Shown here: piece after piece, positions 33,158 through 41,306 of the stretch
Layout: each line of letters starts with the position of its first letter
Numbering within the stretch: position 1 is the stretch's first letter
Source of the DNA: Donghicola tyrosinivorans
GTDB lineage: Bacteria; Pseudomonadota; Alphaproteobacteria; Rhodobacterales; Rhodobacteraceae
Assembly: GCF_003003355.1 (NCBI RefSeq)
Contig: NZ_PVTQ01000003.1
Location: 1 to 64,000, forward strand
Direction: 5' to 3'
DNA: 64,000 nt
Notes under the pieces: generated by a model
What the model was told of the DNA's origin: nothing
What the model saw: the letters and a program-made list of their open reading frames with translations, nothing else
The model's database searches: none
Program-made: the position numbers and the translations under genes

Positions 33158-35128
33158 TTAGTTCCCCGCAGCGCGGCCTTTGAGGGCGATGATGCCCCGT
33201 GGCCGGAATTGGATGAAAAGGATCACCAGCAGGATCATGTAGGTCTGCGCGGCGAGGGTGTTCGACGGATTGAACCACTCGATCCCCTTCTGGGCGAAAC
33301 CGATCACGGTCGCACCGGCCAGCGTGCCCCAGACGTTACCCACACCGCCAATGACCACAGTCATGAAGCTTTCTACGATGTAGTCCTGCCCCAGTTCCGA
33401 GGTCACTTTGGCAAAGAGGCCAATCGCAACGCCTGCGATCCCAGCGATGCCAGAGCCAAGCCCGAAGGTCAGCATGTTCACGCGGTCAGGGTTGATGCCC
33501 ATCGAGGCCGCCATTTTGGGGTTCTGCGACACGGCGCGCACCTCAAGGCCCAGACGAGTCTTCTTCAGAACGAACAGCAGCAGACCAAGGAACACCATCC
33601 CCAGCACGAAAATCGCGATCCGGATATAGCTGATCGAGACCACATCGTTCAGCACCCAAGCCCCATCCAGCCACGCGGGCGAGGTCAGCGGACGCGCCTG
33701 CGTGCCAAAAATGTTCTTGGCCAGCTGTTGCAGCGCGATCGAGATGCCGAAGGTCGCCAGCAAGGTCTCAAGCGGGCGATGGTAGAGCCAGCGGATCACC
33801 AGACGCTCCATCGCGACACCAGCGGCGAAGGTCACTGCAAAGGCCAACGGCAAGGCGACGATCAACGACAGGGTGTAATCGGGGATAATCTGCTGCACCA
33901 CATAACCAGTGTAGGCACCCATCATGATGAATTCGCCATGGGCCATATTGATCACGCCCATCACGCCGAAAGTAATCGCCAGACCAATCGCCGCGAGGAA
34001 GTAGATCGAGGCAAGGCTTAGCCCGTCCAGCGTCAGGTCGAACAGGCGGCCGACCATCACTTTGGTCTCAATGTCTTTCAGGGTTTTGACAGCGGCGGCG
34101 GTGACGGCGGCATCGGCTTCGGTGTAGGCGTCAAAATAGACGTGACCGTCCAGAAGCGCTTGCTTGCCCTCTTCGCTAACGTCCGTGGGAACAATGCCCT
34201 TAGCGGCCAGCGCGGCATAGGCACGGTCGCGGGCCTCGTCAGTATTCAGGGCGTGCAGCGCAACGCCGCCCACGGCAGCGCCTTCGATATTGGCCAGCAG
34301 CGCCTCTTTCACCTGCGCGGGGCTGATGTCGGCGGTGGCGATACCTGCACCCACCAGCAGGGCGTAGGCTTCGTCGTGCGTCAAATCGCGGCCGATCCTC
34401 AATTCTTTCGCAATATTGGCTTCTTCGGGCAGCGTTTCTGCCACCTGACGCTTGGTCGCCAGCAGCGGGTTCAGCGCCCCGCGGGTCGATACATCAAGCG
34501 AGCCCGCAAAGCTTTCAATCGCCGCCACACGCTCTTCGGTGGTTTCGGCGTATTGGATGGTCAGCAGGCGTTCCAGCCGCTCTTTACGGGCGGCAAGGGC
34601 GGGATCGGGATCAGGTTGCGCCTGCATCGCTGCGCGCAAGGCCTCAAGGTGCATGGGTTCAGACGCACGTTCAATGCTGGTCAGCGCGTCGGCACGAATG
34701 CGGGCGCTGTCATCATTCAGCTGGAACGGCACCAGCGCGGCACCAATCGCACGACGCACACCGGCGTTGGGCTTGATCTGAGAAAAAGGATCGTCGGCGA
34801 CTTCGCCCTGATCGGCACCGGTGTCGATGTCGAAAACATGCAGGGTGTCGCGGTCCACCTCATTGGCAAAGACGAAATCGCCCGTGTCTTTGTTCTGATA
34901 GATTTCCTTGTCCTGCCAGCGGCGCAACATCTCGCGGGTCTGGGGCAGACCACTGGCGGACAGCGCCTCGATCACGGGACCGATGGTGCGGGCAGAGGGT
35001 TTGGCGATGTCTTTGCTATATTGCTGCATCAGCGCCTGCATGGAGTCCTGCGCGCTAGATGCGACTGGCAGGAGGAACATGAAAAGGCAGGCGACACACA
35101 ACAGAGCGCAGGTACGAAAAATGCGCAT
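33158..35128 (-). CDS. urtB: Urea ABC transporter permease UrtB with long N-terminal exported domain
   Basis: The 656-residue product has two parts. Residues 1-26 are a signal peptide (CLFMFLLPVASSAQ), and about 27-365 form a soluble, Ala- and Glu-rich helical region. From about 370 onward it is a LivH-type permease (LDGLSLASIYFLAAIGLAITFGVMGVINMAHGEFIMMGAYTGYVVQ, VGGVGNVWGTLAGATVIGFAQKG). UrtB proteins commonly carry a smaller N-terminal region and total about 530-550 residues, so this one has roughly 100 extra. The extra domain should face the periplasm. A small hairpin separates the gene from urtA. Confidence 0.93.
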   Translation of the reverse strand: MRIFRTCALLCVACLFMFLLPVASSAQDSMQALMQQYSKDIAKPSARTIGPVIEALSASGLPQTREMLRRWQDKEIYQNKDTGDFVFANEVDRDTLHVFDIDTGADQGEVADDPFSQIKPNAGVRRAIGAALVPFQLNDDSARIRADALTSIERASEPMHLEALRAAMQAQPDPDPALAARKERLERLLTIQYAETTEERVAAIESFAGSLDVSTRGALNPLLATKRQVAETLPEEANIAKELRIGRDLTHDEAYALLVGAGIATADISPAQVKEALLANIEGAAVGGVALHALNTDEARDRAYAALAAKGIVPTDVSEEGKQALLDGHVYFDAYTEADAAVTAAAVKTLKDIETKVMVGRLFDLTLDGLSLASIYFLAAIGLAITFGVMGVINMAHGEFIMMGAYTGYVVQQIIPDYTLSLIVALPLAFAVTFAAGVAMERLVIRWLYHRPLETLLATFGISIALQQLAKNIFGTQARPLTSPAWLDGAWVLNDVVSISYIRIAIFVLGMVFLGLLLFVLKKTRLGLEVRAVSQNPKMAASMGINPDRVNMLTFGLGSGIAGIAGVAIGLFAKVTSELGQDYIVESFMTVVIGGVGNVWGTLAGATVIGFAQKGIEWFNPSNTLAAQTYMILLVILFIQFRPRGIIALKGRAAGN

Positions 35129-35151
35129 GGGGTATTCCTGTCAGAGAGAAA

Positions 35152-35174
35152 GCGGGGGCCCGAAGGCCCGCCGC
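35152..35174 (-). terminator. Attenuating hairpin between urtA and urtB
   Basis: On the minus strand GCGGGCC and GGGCCCCCGC pair around TTC and are followed by TTTCTC. A leaky terminator here would leave the binding protein UrtA in excess over the membrane subunits, as is common in ABC import operons. Confidence 0.6.
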
Positions 35175-35187
35175 TAGGATCGTCTGA

Positions 35188-36465
35188 TTAGTAGTTCGAC
35201 TTCAGCTGAACGCAGGTCTCGGTCTCGGTGTTGTACATACCGCAGCCCAGATCTTTCCAATCCGAGGTCAGAACAGCCGATTCCGGCAGGAAGTCGGTCC
35301 ACGCGTCGCCGGGAACCTCTTCGGTCTGGCTGATGATATCGAACTGGCCGTCTGCCTGAATTTCACCGATCAGAACCGGCTTGGACAGGTGGTGGTTCGG
35401 CAGCATGACAGCGGTGCCGCCGGTCAGGTTCGGGAACTCTTGACCGTACATGGCGGTACGGACTGCATCCACATCAGTGGTGCCAGCCGCTTCAACTGCG
35501 TTCACCCACATGTTGAAGCCGATGTAGTGGGCTTCCATCGGGTCGTTGGTCACGCGCTCTTCGCCAGCGAAGGCTTTCCATTCTTTCACGAACTCGGCGT
35601 TCACTTCGGTGTCTGCCGACTGGAAGTAGTTCCACGCGGCCAAGTGGCCGACCAGGTTGGTGGTATCCAGACCCGACAGTTCTTCTTCACCGACCGAGAA
35701 GGCCACGACGGGGATGTCTTCTGCCGACACGCCAGCCGCTGCCAGTTCTTTGTAGAAGCCGATGTTCGCGTCACCGTTGATGGTGCTGATCACGCCCACG
35801 CGCTTGCCGTCTGCACCCAGTGCCACCACGTCCGCCACGATCTTGGACCAGTCCGAGTGACCGAAGGGCGTGTAGTTCACAAAGATGTCCTCTGCCGCGA
35901 TACCTTTGTCTTTCAGGTACTGCTCAAGGATCTTGTTGGTGGTGCGGGGATAAACGTAGTCGGTGCCAAGCAGCGCGAACTTTTCGATGCCCAGTTCGTC
36001 AAGGAAATAGTCAGTCGCGGGGATCGCCTGCTGGTTCGGCGCGGCGCCGGTGTAGAACACGTTCTTCGAGCTTTCCTCGCCCTCATACTGGACGGGGTAG
36101 AACATCAGGCCGTTCAGCTCTTCCAGAACCGGCAGCGCCGATTTGCGCGAGACCGAGGTCCACGACCCGAAGATGACGTCCACGTTTTCGACGGTCAGCA
36201 GCTCACGCGCCTTTTCAGCGAACAGCGGCCAGTCCGACGCGGGGTCCACGACCACAGCTTCCAGCGGGCGACCCAGCACACCACCTGCCGCGTTCTGCTT
36301 TTCGATCAGCATCAGCATGGTGTCTTTCAGAGTGGTCTCGGAAATAGCCATGGTGCCCGACAGCGAGTGCAGAACGCCGATCTTGATCGGCTCACCTTCG
36401 GCCGAGGCCATACCAGCGGACAGTGCAACAGCGGCGACAGCGCCCATAAAACGATTGATCTTCAT
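35188..36465 (-). CDS. urtA: Urea ABC transporter substrate-binding protein UrtA
   Basis: This 425-residue periplasmic binding protein has a Sec signal (MKINRFMGAVAAVALSAGMASAEGEP). The mature start IKIGVLHSLSGTMAISETTLKDTMLMLIEKQNAAGGVLG is the hallmark of UrtA. Further family segments are FGSWTSVSRKSALPVLEELNGLMFYPVQYEGEESSKNVFYTGAAPNQQ and PVVAFSVGEEEL. It captures urea for UrtBCDE. AAGGAG and GGGAG precede the ATG at 36463-36465. The 34 codons upstream in frame are not signal-like. No urease gene is in the window, so breakdown of the urea must be encoded elsewhere. Confidence 0.96.
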   Translation of the reverse strand: MKINRFMGAVAAVALSAGMASAEGEPIKIGVLHSLSGTMAISETTLKDTMLMLIEKQNAAGGVLGRPLEAVVVDPASDWPLFAEKARELLTVENVDVIFGSWTSVSRKSALPVLEELNGLMFYPVQYEGEESSKNVFYTGAAPNQQAIPATDYFLDELGIEKFALLGTDYVYPRTTNKILEQYLKDKGIAAEDIFVNYTPFGHSDWSKIVADVVALGADGKRVGVISTINGDANIGFYKELAAAGVSAEDIPVVAFSVGEEELSGLDTTNLVGHLAAWNYFQSADTEVNAEFVKEWKAFAGEERVTNDPMEAHYIGFNMWVNAVEAAGTTDVDAVRTAMYGQEFPNLTGGTAVMLPNHHLSKPVLIGEIQADGQFDIISQTEEVPGDAWTDFLPESAVLTSDWKDLGCGMYNTETETCVQLKSNY

Positions 36466-36786
36466 AACTCCCGTTCTCCTTGTATAGCCCGGCGGCTCTG
36501 TTTCCGGCCGCTTTGGGATTAAGAAATGTCGCAGACGACCTTTGGCGCGTCGTCTTGCTGGACGCATCTCGCCTGCGACGGGTGCCTCTCAACAAGGCAG
36601 AACCCCCAAAACGGGACGTGAAAACCTGTGCAAGCGCACAATTTGTAATCAAAAAACCTCTGGCGCACAGTTTTTGGGCGAAAAATCAATGGATTTTGGG
36701 GGAATTCGTGACCGGACGTTATTCGGACAGAGAAGGGCTGTCGCGGTAATCTGTGCGGGACTCAGGGGTCAAAGGGGAGAGACACC
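36466..36786. other. 321-base divergent control region (urtA / thiolase)
   Basis: No gene. It holds a perfect inverted repeat, TGTGC-AAGC-GCACA (36627-36640), a further GCGCACA at 36663-36669 and an ATCTGTGCG near 36750. These could be sites for a nitrogen or general regulator acting on urtA. The stretch 36640-36710 is AT-rich, as expected for a promoter. I could not fix -35/-10 boxes. Confidence 0.45.
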
Positions 36787-37962
36787 ATGACGGATATCGT
36801 AATTCTTGGCGGCGCACGCACCGCCATCGGCACCTTCGGCGGCAGCTTGGCGGGCATCGCCCCCAGCGCCTTGGGCGCAACCGTGGCGCGAGAGGCCATG
36901 CAGCGCGCAGGGATTGAGGGCGCACAGGTGGGGCATGTGGTCTTTGGCCATGTGATCAACACCGAACCACGGGACATGTATCTGTCGCGCATTGCGGCGA
37001 TGGATGCGGGCATTCCGGACACCACGCCCTCGATGAACGTCAATCGCCTGTGCGGATCGGGCGCGCAGGCCATCGTTAGCGCCGCGCAATCGCTGATGCT
37101 GGGGGATGCGGACTTCGCCGTCGCAGGCGGCGCCGAAAGCATGAGCCGTTCACCCTACATCGTGCCCGGCGCGCGCTGGGGCACCAAGATGGGCGACATG
37201 CAGGCACAGGATATGATGCTAGGGGCGCTGAACTGCCCCTTCGGCACCGGCCACATGGGCATCACCGCCGAAAACGTCGCGGGCGAGCATGACATCACCC
37301 GCGAGGCGCAGGACGCCTTCGCACTGGAAAGCCAAAATCGGGCAGCGGCAGCCATCACGGCAGGCCACTTCAAAGAACAGATCGTCCCTGTTGAGGTGCG
37401 CGTCAAACGGGACATGGTGCCCTTTGAGGTGGACGAGCACCCCAAATCCACCACGCTTGAAGCTCTGTCCGGTCTACGCCCCGCCTTCCAAAAAGGTGGC
37501 ACTGTCACCGCCGGTAACGCCAGCGGCCTGAACGACGGCGCAGCCGCACTAGTTCTGGCGCGGGCAGAGGCGGCAGAGGCCGCGGGCCTGAAACCCTTGG
37601 CCCGTGTGATCGGCTACGCCCACGCAGGCGTCCGCCCCGAGGTCATGGGCATCGGCCCCGTCCCTGCGGTCCAGAACCTGCTGGCACGCACCGGCCTCAG
37701 CATCAATGACTTTGATGTCATCGAATCCAATGAGGCCTTTGCCGCGCAGGCACTGGCGGTGAACAAGGAGTTGGGGCTGGACCCCGCCCGCGTGAACCCC
37801 AATGGCGGCGCGATTGCTCTGGGTCACCCTGTTGGGGCCACGGGCGCGATCATCACCGTCAAAGCCCTCTATGAATTGATGCGCACAGGGGGCAAACGCG
37901 CCCTGATCACCATGTGCATCGGCGGCGGACAGGGTATTGCGCTGGCGATTGAGCGAACCTGA
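36787..37962 (+). CDS. Acetyl-CoA C-acyltransferase (thiolase)
   Basis: This 391-residue cytoplasmic thiolase has the catalytic Cys about residue 90 in NRLCGSGAQAIVSAAQ, the NEAFAAQALAVNKELG motif, the active His in GGAIALGHPVGATGA and the second Cys in MCIGGGQGIALAIE. It condenses or cleaves acyl-CoA, as a biosynthetic (PhaA-like) or degradative enzyme. No phaB or fatty-acid gene flanks it, so I give no symbol. A strong AAAGGGGAGAG ribosome site precedes the ATG at 36787. Confidence 0.93.
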   Translation: MTDIVILGGARTAIGTFGGSLAGIAPSALGATVAREAMQRAGIEGAQVGHVVFGHVINTEPRDMYLSRIAAMDAGIPDTTPSMNVNRLCGSGAQAIVSAAQSLMLGDADFAVAGGAESMSRSPYIVPGARWGTKMGDMQAQDMMLGALNCPFGTGHMGITAENVAGEHDITREAQDAFALESQNRAAAAITAGHFKEQIVPVEVRVKRDMVPFEVDEHPKSTTLEALSGLRPAFQKGGTVTAGNASGLNDGAAALVLARAEAAEAAGLKPLARVIGYAHAGVRPEVMGIGPVPAVQNLLARTGLSINDFDVIESNEAFAAQALAVNKELGLDPARVNPNGGAIALGHPVGATGAIITVKALYELMRTGGKRALITMCIGGGQGIALAIERT

Positions 37963-37994
37963 GGCGGTTAATCCTCGATTCACCTGACTGGGGC

Positions 37995-38022
37995 ATTCTC
38001 CGATCATCATTGACCGGAGAAT
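37995..38022 (+). promoter_or_regulatory. Hairpin holding the ribosome site of the hybrid kinase gene
   Basis: ATTCTCCG (37995-38002) pairs perfectly with CGGAGAAT (38015-38022). The 3' arm contains the GGAGA ribosome site seven to ten bases before the ATG at 38029, so translation should be restrained while the stem is closed. Confidence 0.55.
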
Positions 38023-38028
38023 CGCCTG

Positions 38029-40575
38029 ATGGATCTGGCCACCCGACTGGCTCAGGAACGGCGCGCACGACTAGCCGCTGAACGCTTGCTTGACCTCAAG
38101 CAAGAAGAGCTTCGTGCGGCCAATCGCAAGCTGGGACGGCACGCCGAGGCGCTGACCGCCGATCTGGAAGAGACCCGCGCCGAGGTTGAGACGATCAGAA
38201 AGGACCACAATAGGGTTCTGATCGACCTTGGCGTCGCCATGACCAAAGCCGAAGTCGCAGAGATGCGCCTTTGGCAGGCGCTTGAGGCGGTGCAGGACGG
38301 CTTTGCCCTGTTTGACGAAAGCCGCCGTCTTGTGCTGGCGAATGGCGCCTATCTATCGCTCTTTGACGGGCTGGACAGCGTGCGCGAAGGGGCCACCCAC
38401 GCCCATATCTTTGAAATGATGGCCGCAGAGGGCATCGTTGACCTTCAGGGGGAAACGCTGGCCGACTGGCTGGACCGGATGCAGGCCCGCTGGGACAGCG
38501 CCGCGCCCGAGCCTGAGGTTCTGCGTCTTTGGAACGGCCACTTCATAAAACTTGTGGACCGCCGCACGCCTCAAGGCGGGATGGTGACGCTGGGGGTCGA
38601 TATCACTGATCTGATGCGGCTTTGGGCGGCGGTGCATTCGGTCCCGAACGGCTTTGTCCTTTATGATCAGGATGACCGGCTGATCACCTGCAACGACACC
38701 TTCAAACAATACTACGCCGACACTGCGCCTGCCCTGAAACCGGGCGCCGCGTTTGAGGACATCCTGCGCTACGGGTTGGAACGCGGCCAATATGCCGAGG
38801 CATTGGGCCGCGAAGAGGCATGGCTGGAAGATCGCCTGAATCGCTCGCGCACGGGGACCGAAGTTGAGCAACTGATGACCGACGGTCGCTGGCTGCGCAT
38901 TCTGGAACACAACACGCCCGATGGCGGACGCGTGGGGCTGCGGGTGGACATCACCCAGATGAAAGAAAACCAGCGTGAGCTAAAGATCGCCAAAACCCGC
39001 GCCGAGGCCGCCAGCCACGCCAAATCCGCCTTTCTCGCGAATATGAGCCACGAAATCCGCACACCGATGAATGGCGTCATGGGGATGGCAGAACTGCTTG
39101 GCGATACTGAACTGGATGACGAACAGCGGCTTTATGTGGACACGATCCGCAACTCGGCCGAGGCGCTGCTGGTGATCATCAACGACATTCTGGACTATTC
39201 GAAGATCGAGGCGGACAAGATGATCCTGCACGCCGCACCTTTCGATCTGGAACGCTGCATCCACGAAATCCTGACCCTGCTGCAGCCCAAAGCGCGTGAA
39301 AAAGGGATCGCCTTGGTTCTGGATTACGATCTATTCATGCCCACGCGCTTTGTGGGCGATCCGGGGCGCATCCGACAAATCCTGACCAACCTGATCGGCA
39401 ACGCGGTAAAATTCACCGAGGCCGGTCATGTGGCCGTGCGCGTGACTGGACATGCGGGCGACGACGGGTCTGCTGTGCATGTGGTGGTCGAAGACACCGG
39501 CATCGGCATCGCCCCCGAAATGGTCGATCACATTTTTGGCGAATTCAATCAGGTTGAAGGGGATCGAAACCGCAAATTCGAAGGCACCGGACTGGGGCTG
39601 GCGATCACGCGCAAACTTGTGGACCTGATGCAGGGCGAGCTTTGGGTTGAATCCGAACTGGATCGCGGCACCAGCTTCGGCTTTCGCCTGCCCCTACCCG
39701 CCGATGAGGCCAGCCATGAGGGGCACCGCATCGAAGGCGGCTTGCGCCATGTGCTGGTGGTCGATGATCTGGCCGTGAACCTGACCATTCTGGAAAAGCA
39801 ACTGGGACTGGCGGGTCTGAAGGTTTCCTGCGCCTCTAGCGGGGCCGAGGCGTTGACCGTGCTGGAAAAAGGCAACGTCGATCTGGTTCTGATCGACCAC
39901 CGGATGCCGGAAATGGACGGGTTGGAACTGGTGCAGGCGATGGTGGATCGGGGCCAATCCGTGCCGACGGTTCTTTTGTCGTCGAACCCCGGCGCTGCGG
40001 CCAATGATCCAGCCCGCATCCACCTGAAACGGGCGCTGCAAAAGCCGGTGCCACGGGCGCAGCTGCTGTCGGTGTTGGAAGAGGTGGCTGCTGACTGTCC
40101 GGCCCCCGCAGCGACGCCCGCCCCACCGGAACAGCCGCCGCACCTTGTCGTCATGGCGGCAGAGGACAACAAGACCAACCAGCTGATCTTCTCCAAGATG
40201 ACCAAGGACTTGCCGATTGACCTGACCTTTGCGGGCAACGGCTTGGAGGCGATCGAACTGTACCCAAAGCTAAGGCCGGACATGGTGTTCATGGATATCT
40301 CGATGCCCGGCATGGACGGAAAAGAGGCGACCCGCCGCATCCGCGCGATGGAGGAAGAGCGGAACTGGCCTCCTGTCCCCATCATCGCCCTCACGGCCCA
40401 CGCACTGCCCGAAGACCAGAAAGAGATGTTTGACGCAGGCGCCTCGGACTACATGACGAAACCCCTGAAACGGCAGGAGGTCACATCAAGGGTACTGGCG
40501 CACCCGTCGCTATGCACGGATCAGACGGCTGCTCTGACAAACACCCAGCGGTCGCCTTCGCTTAGGTCCGGCTGA
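38029..40575 (+). CDS. Soluble hybrid sensor histidine kinase with two receiver domains
   Basis: This 848-residue protein has no membrane segment. In order: an N-terminal coiled coil (about 1-80), two PAS-like domains (about 85-195 and 200-312), a HisKA domain with His341 ([20 protein letters not shown]), an HATPase domain ([32 protein letters not shown]), receiver 1 (about 575-690, VVDDL and LVLIDHRMP) and receiver 2 (about 705-825, [25 protein letters not shown]). There is no HPt domain, so phosphate must pass to a separate protein. Its last 55 bases overlap yaaA on the other strand. It has the CckA/BarA-type order but is not either. Signal unknown. Confidence 0.93.
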   Translation: MDLATRLAQERRARLAAERLLDLKQEELRAANRKLGRHAEALTADLEETRAEVETIRKDHNRVLIDLGVAMTKAEVAEMRLWQALEAVQDGFALFDESRRLVLANGAYLSLFDGLDSVREGATHAHIFEMMAAEGIVDLQGETLADWLDRMQARWDSAAPEPEVLRLWNGHFIKLVDRRTPQGGMVTLGVDITDLMRLWAAVHSVPNGFVLYDQDDRLITCNDTFKQYYADTAPALKPGAAFEDILRYGLERGQYAEALGREEAWLEDRLNRSRTGTEVEQLMTDGRWLRILEHNTPDGGRVGLRVDITQMKENQRELKIAKTRAEAASHAKSAFLANMSHEIRTPMNGVMGMAELLGDTELDDEQRLYVDTIRNSAEALLVIINDILDYSKIEADKMILHAAPFDLERCIHEILTLLQPKAREKGIALVLDYDLFMPTRFVGDPGRIRQILTNLIGNAVKFTEAGHVAVRVTGHAGDDGSAVHVVVEDTGIGIAPEMVDHIFGEFNQVEGDRNRKFEGTGLGLAITRKLVDLMQGELWVESELDRGTSFGFRLPLPADEASHEGHRIEGGLRHVLVVDDLAVNLTILEKQLGLAGLKVSCASSGAEALTVLEKGNVDLVLIDHRMPEMDGLELVQAMVDRGQSVPTVLLSSNPGAAANDPARIHLKRALQKPVPRAQLLSVLEEVAADCPAPAATPAPPEQPPHLVVMAAEDNKTNQLIFSKMTKDLPIDLTFAGNGLEAIELYPKLRPDMVFMDISMPGMDGKEATRRIRAMEEERNWPPVPIIALTAHALPEDQKEMFDAGASDYMTKPLKRQEVTSRVLAHPSLCTDQTAALTNTQRSPSLRSG

Positions 40576-41276
40576 TAGGCGTAACCGCCCAGATCAAAGT
40601 TCTTCAGATCTTCCGGATCGGTCAGGCGGTGCTCCATCATGTAGCGGGCCATCGAACCGCGGGCCTTCTTGGCATAAAAGCTGACGATCTTGGGCGTGCC
40701 GTTCTTTTCTTCCATGAAGACCGGCGTGATCACGCGCAGGTTCAGGGCCTTCAGATCAACCGCACCGAAATATTCCTGACTGGCGCAGTTCACCAGAACC
40801 TCGGTCTGTGCGGCCTGCGCCTGAACATTCAGAGCCTCAGATATCTGCGCGCCCCAAAATTCATACAGATTCTTGCCCTTTGGGGTCTTCAGGCGGCTGC
40901 CCATTTCCAGACGGTAGGGTTCAATCGCGTCCATCGGGCGCAAGAAACCGTAAAGGCCCGACAGAATGCGCAGGTGATCGTCGGCCCACCGCATGGCGTC
41001 TTCGTCCAAAGTCTTGGCCTCAAACCCCTGATAGGTGTCGCCGGCGAAGGCATAGACGGCCGCCTTACGATCTTGCTCGCCGAAATTGGCAAAACGTTCG
41101 GCGTTCAACTGGCCCAGATTGTCACTGATATGCATCAACTTGGACAGGTCTTTCGCGGTCAGGTCACGGGCCACGGTCACCAGTTCTTCGGCCTGCGGCC
41201 AGAAATCGGGATGCGAGGTAGCGCCCTCGACAGGGGTCATGTCCATCTTTTTCGCGGGCGAAAGCACAGCCAGCAT
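40521..41276 (-). CDS. yaaA: Peroxide stress protein YaaA (DUF328)
   Basis: This 251-residue protein has the family start MLAVLSPAKKMDM and the regions YAFAGDTYQGFEAKTLDEDAMRWADDHLRILSGLYGFLRPMD and NCASQEYFGAVDLKALN. In E. coli YaaA lowers free iron and DNA damage under peroxide stress. It lies 30 bases after recQ on the same strand, suggesting joint expression of two DNA-protection genes. The 3' end overlaps the hybrid kinase gene by 55 bases in opposite orientation. Confidence 0.93.
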   Translation of the reverse strand: MLAVLSPAKKMDMTPVEGATSHPDFWPQAEELVTVARDLTAKDLSKLMHISDNLGQLNAERFANFGEQDRKAAVYAFAGDTYQGFEAKTLDEDAMRWADDHLRILSGLYGFLRPMDAIEPYRLEMGSRLKTPKGKNLYEFWGAQISEALNVQAQAAQTEVLVNCASQEYFGAVDLKALNLRVITPVFMEEKNGTPKIVSFYAKKARGSMARYMMEHRLTDPEDLKNFDLGGYAYQPDLSEGDRWVFVRAAV

Positions 41277-41306
41277 GTCAGTCTCCTTGGTCTTGCGCTT
41301 GGGTAC

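Noticed and set aside
32291-34021. 576-codon plus-strand frame opposite urtC/urtB
   Set aside because: Extremely rich in Gln, His, Arg and Asp, as expected from reverse-complemented membrane-protein codons. It is not a plausible protein.
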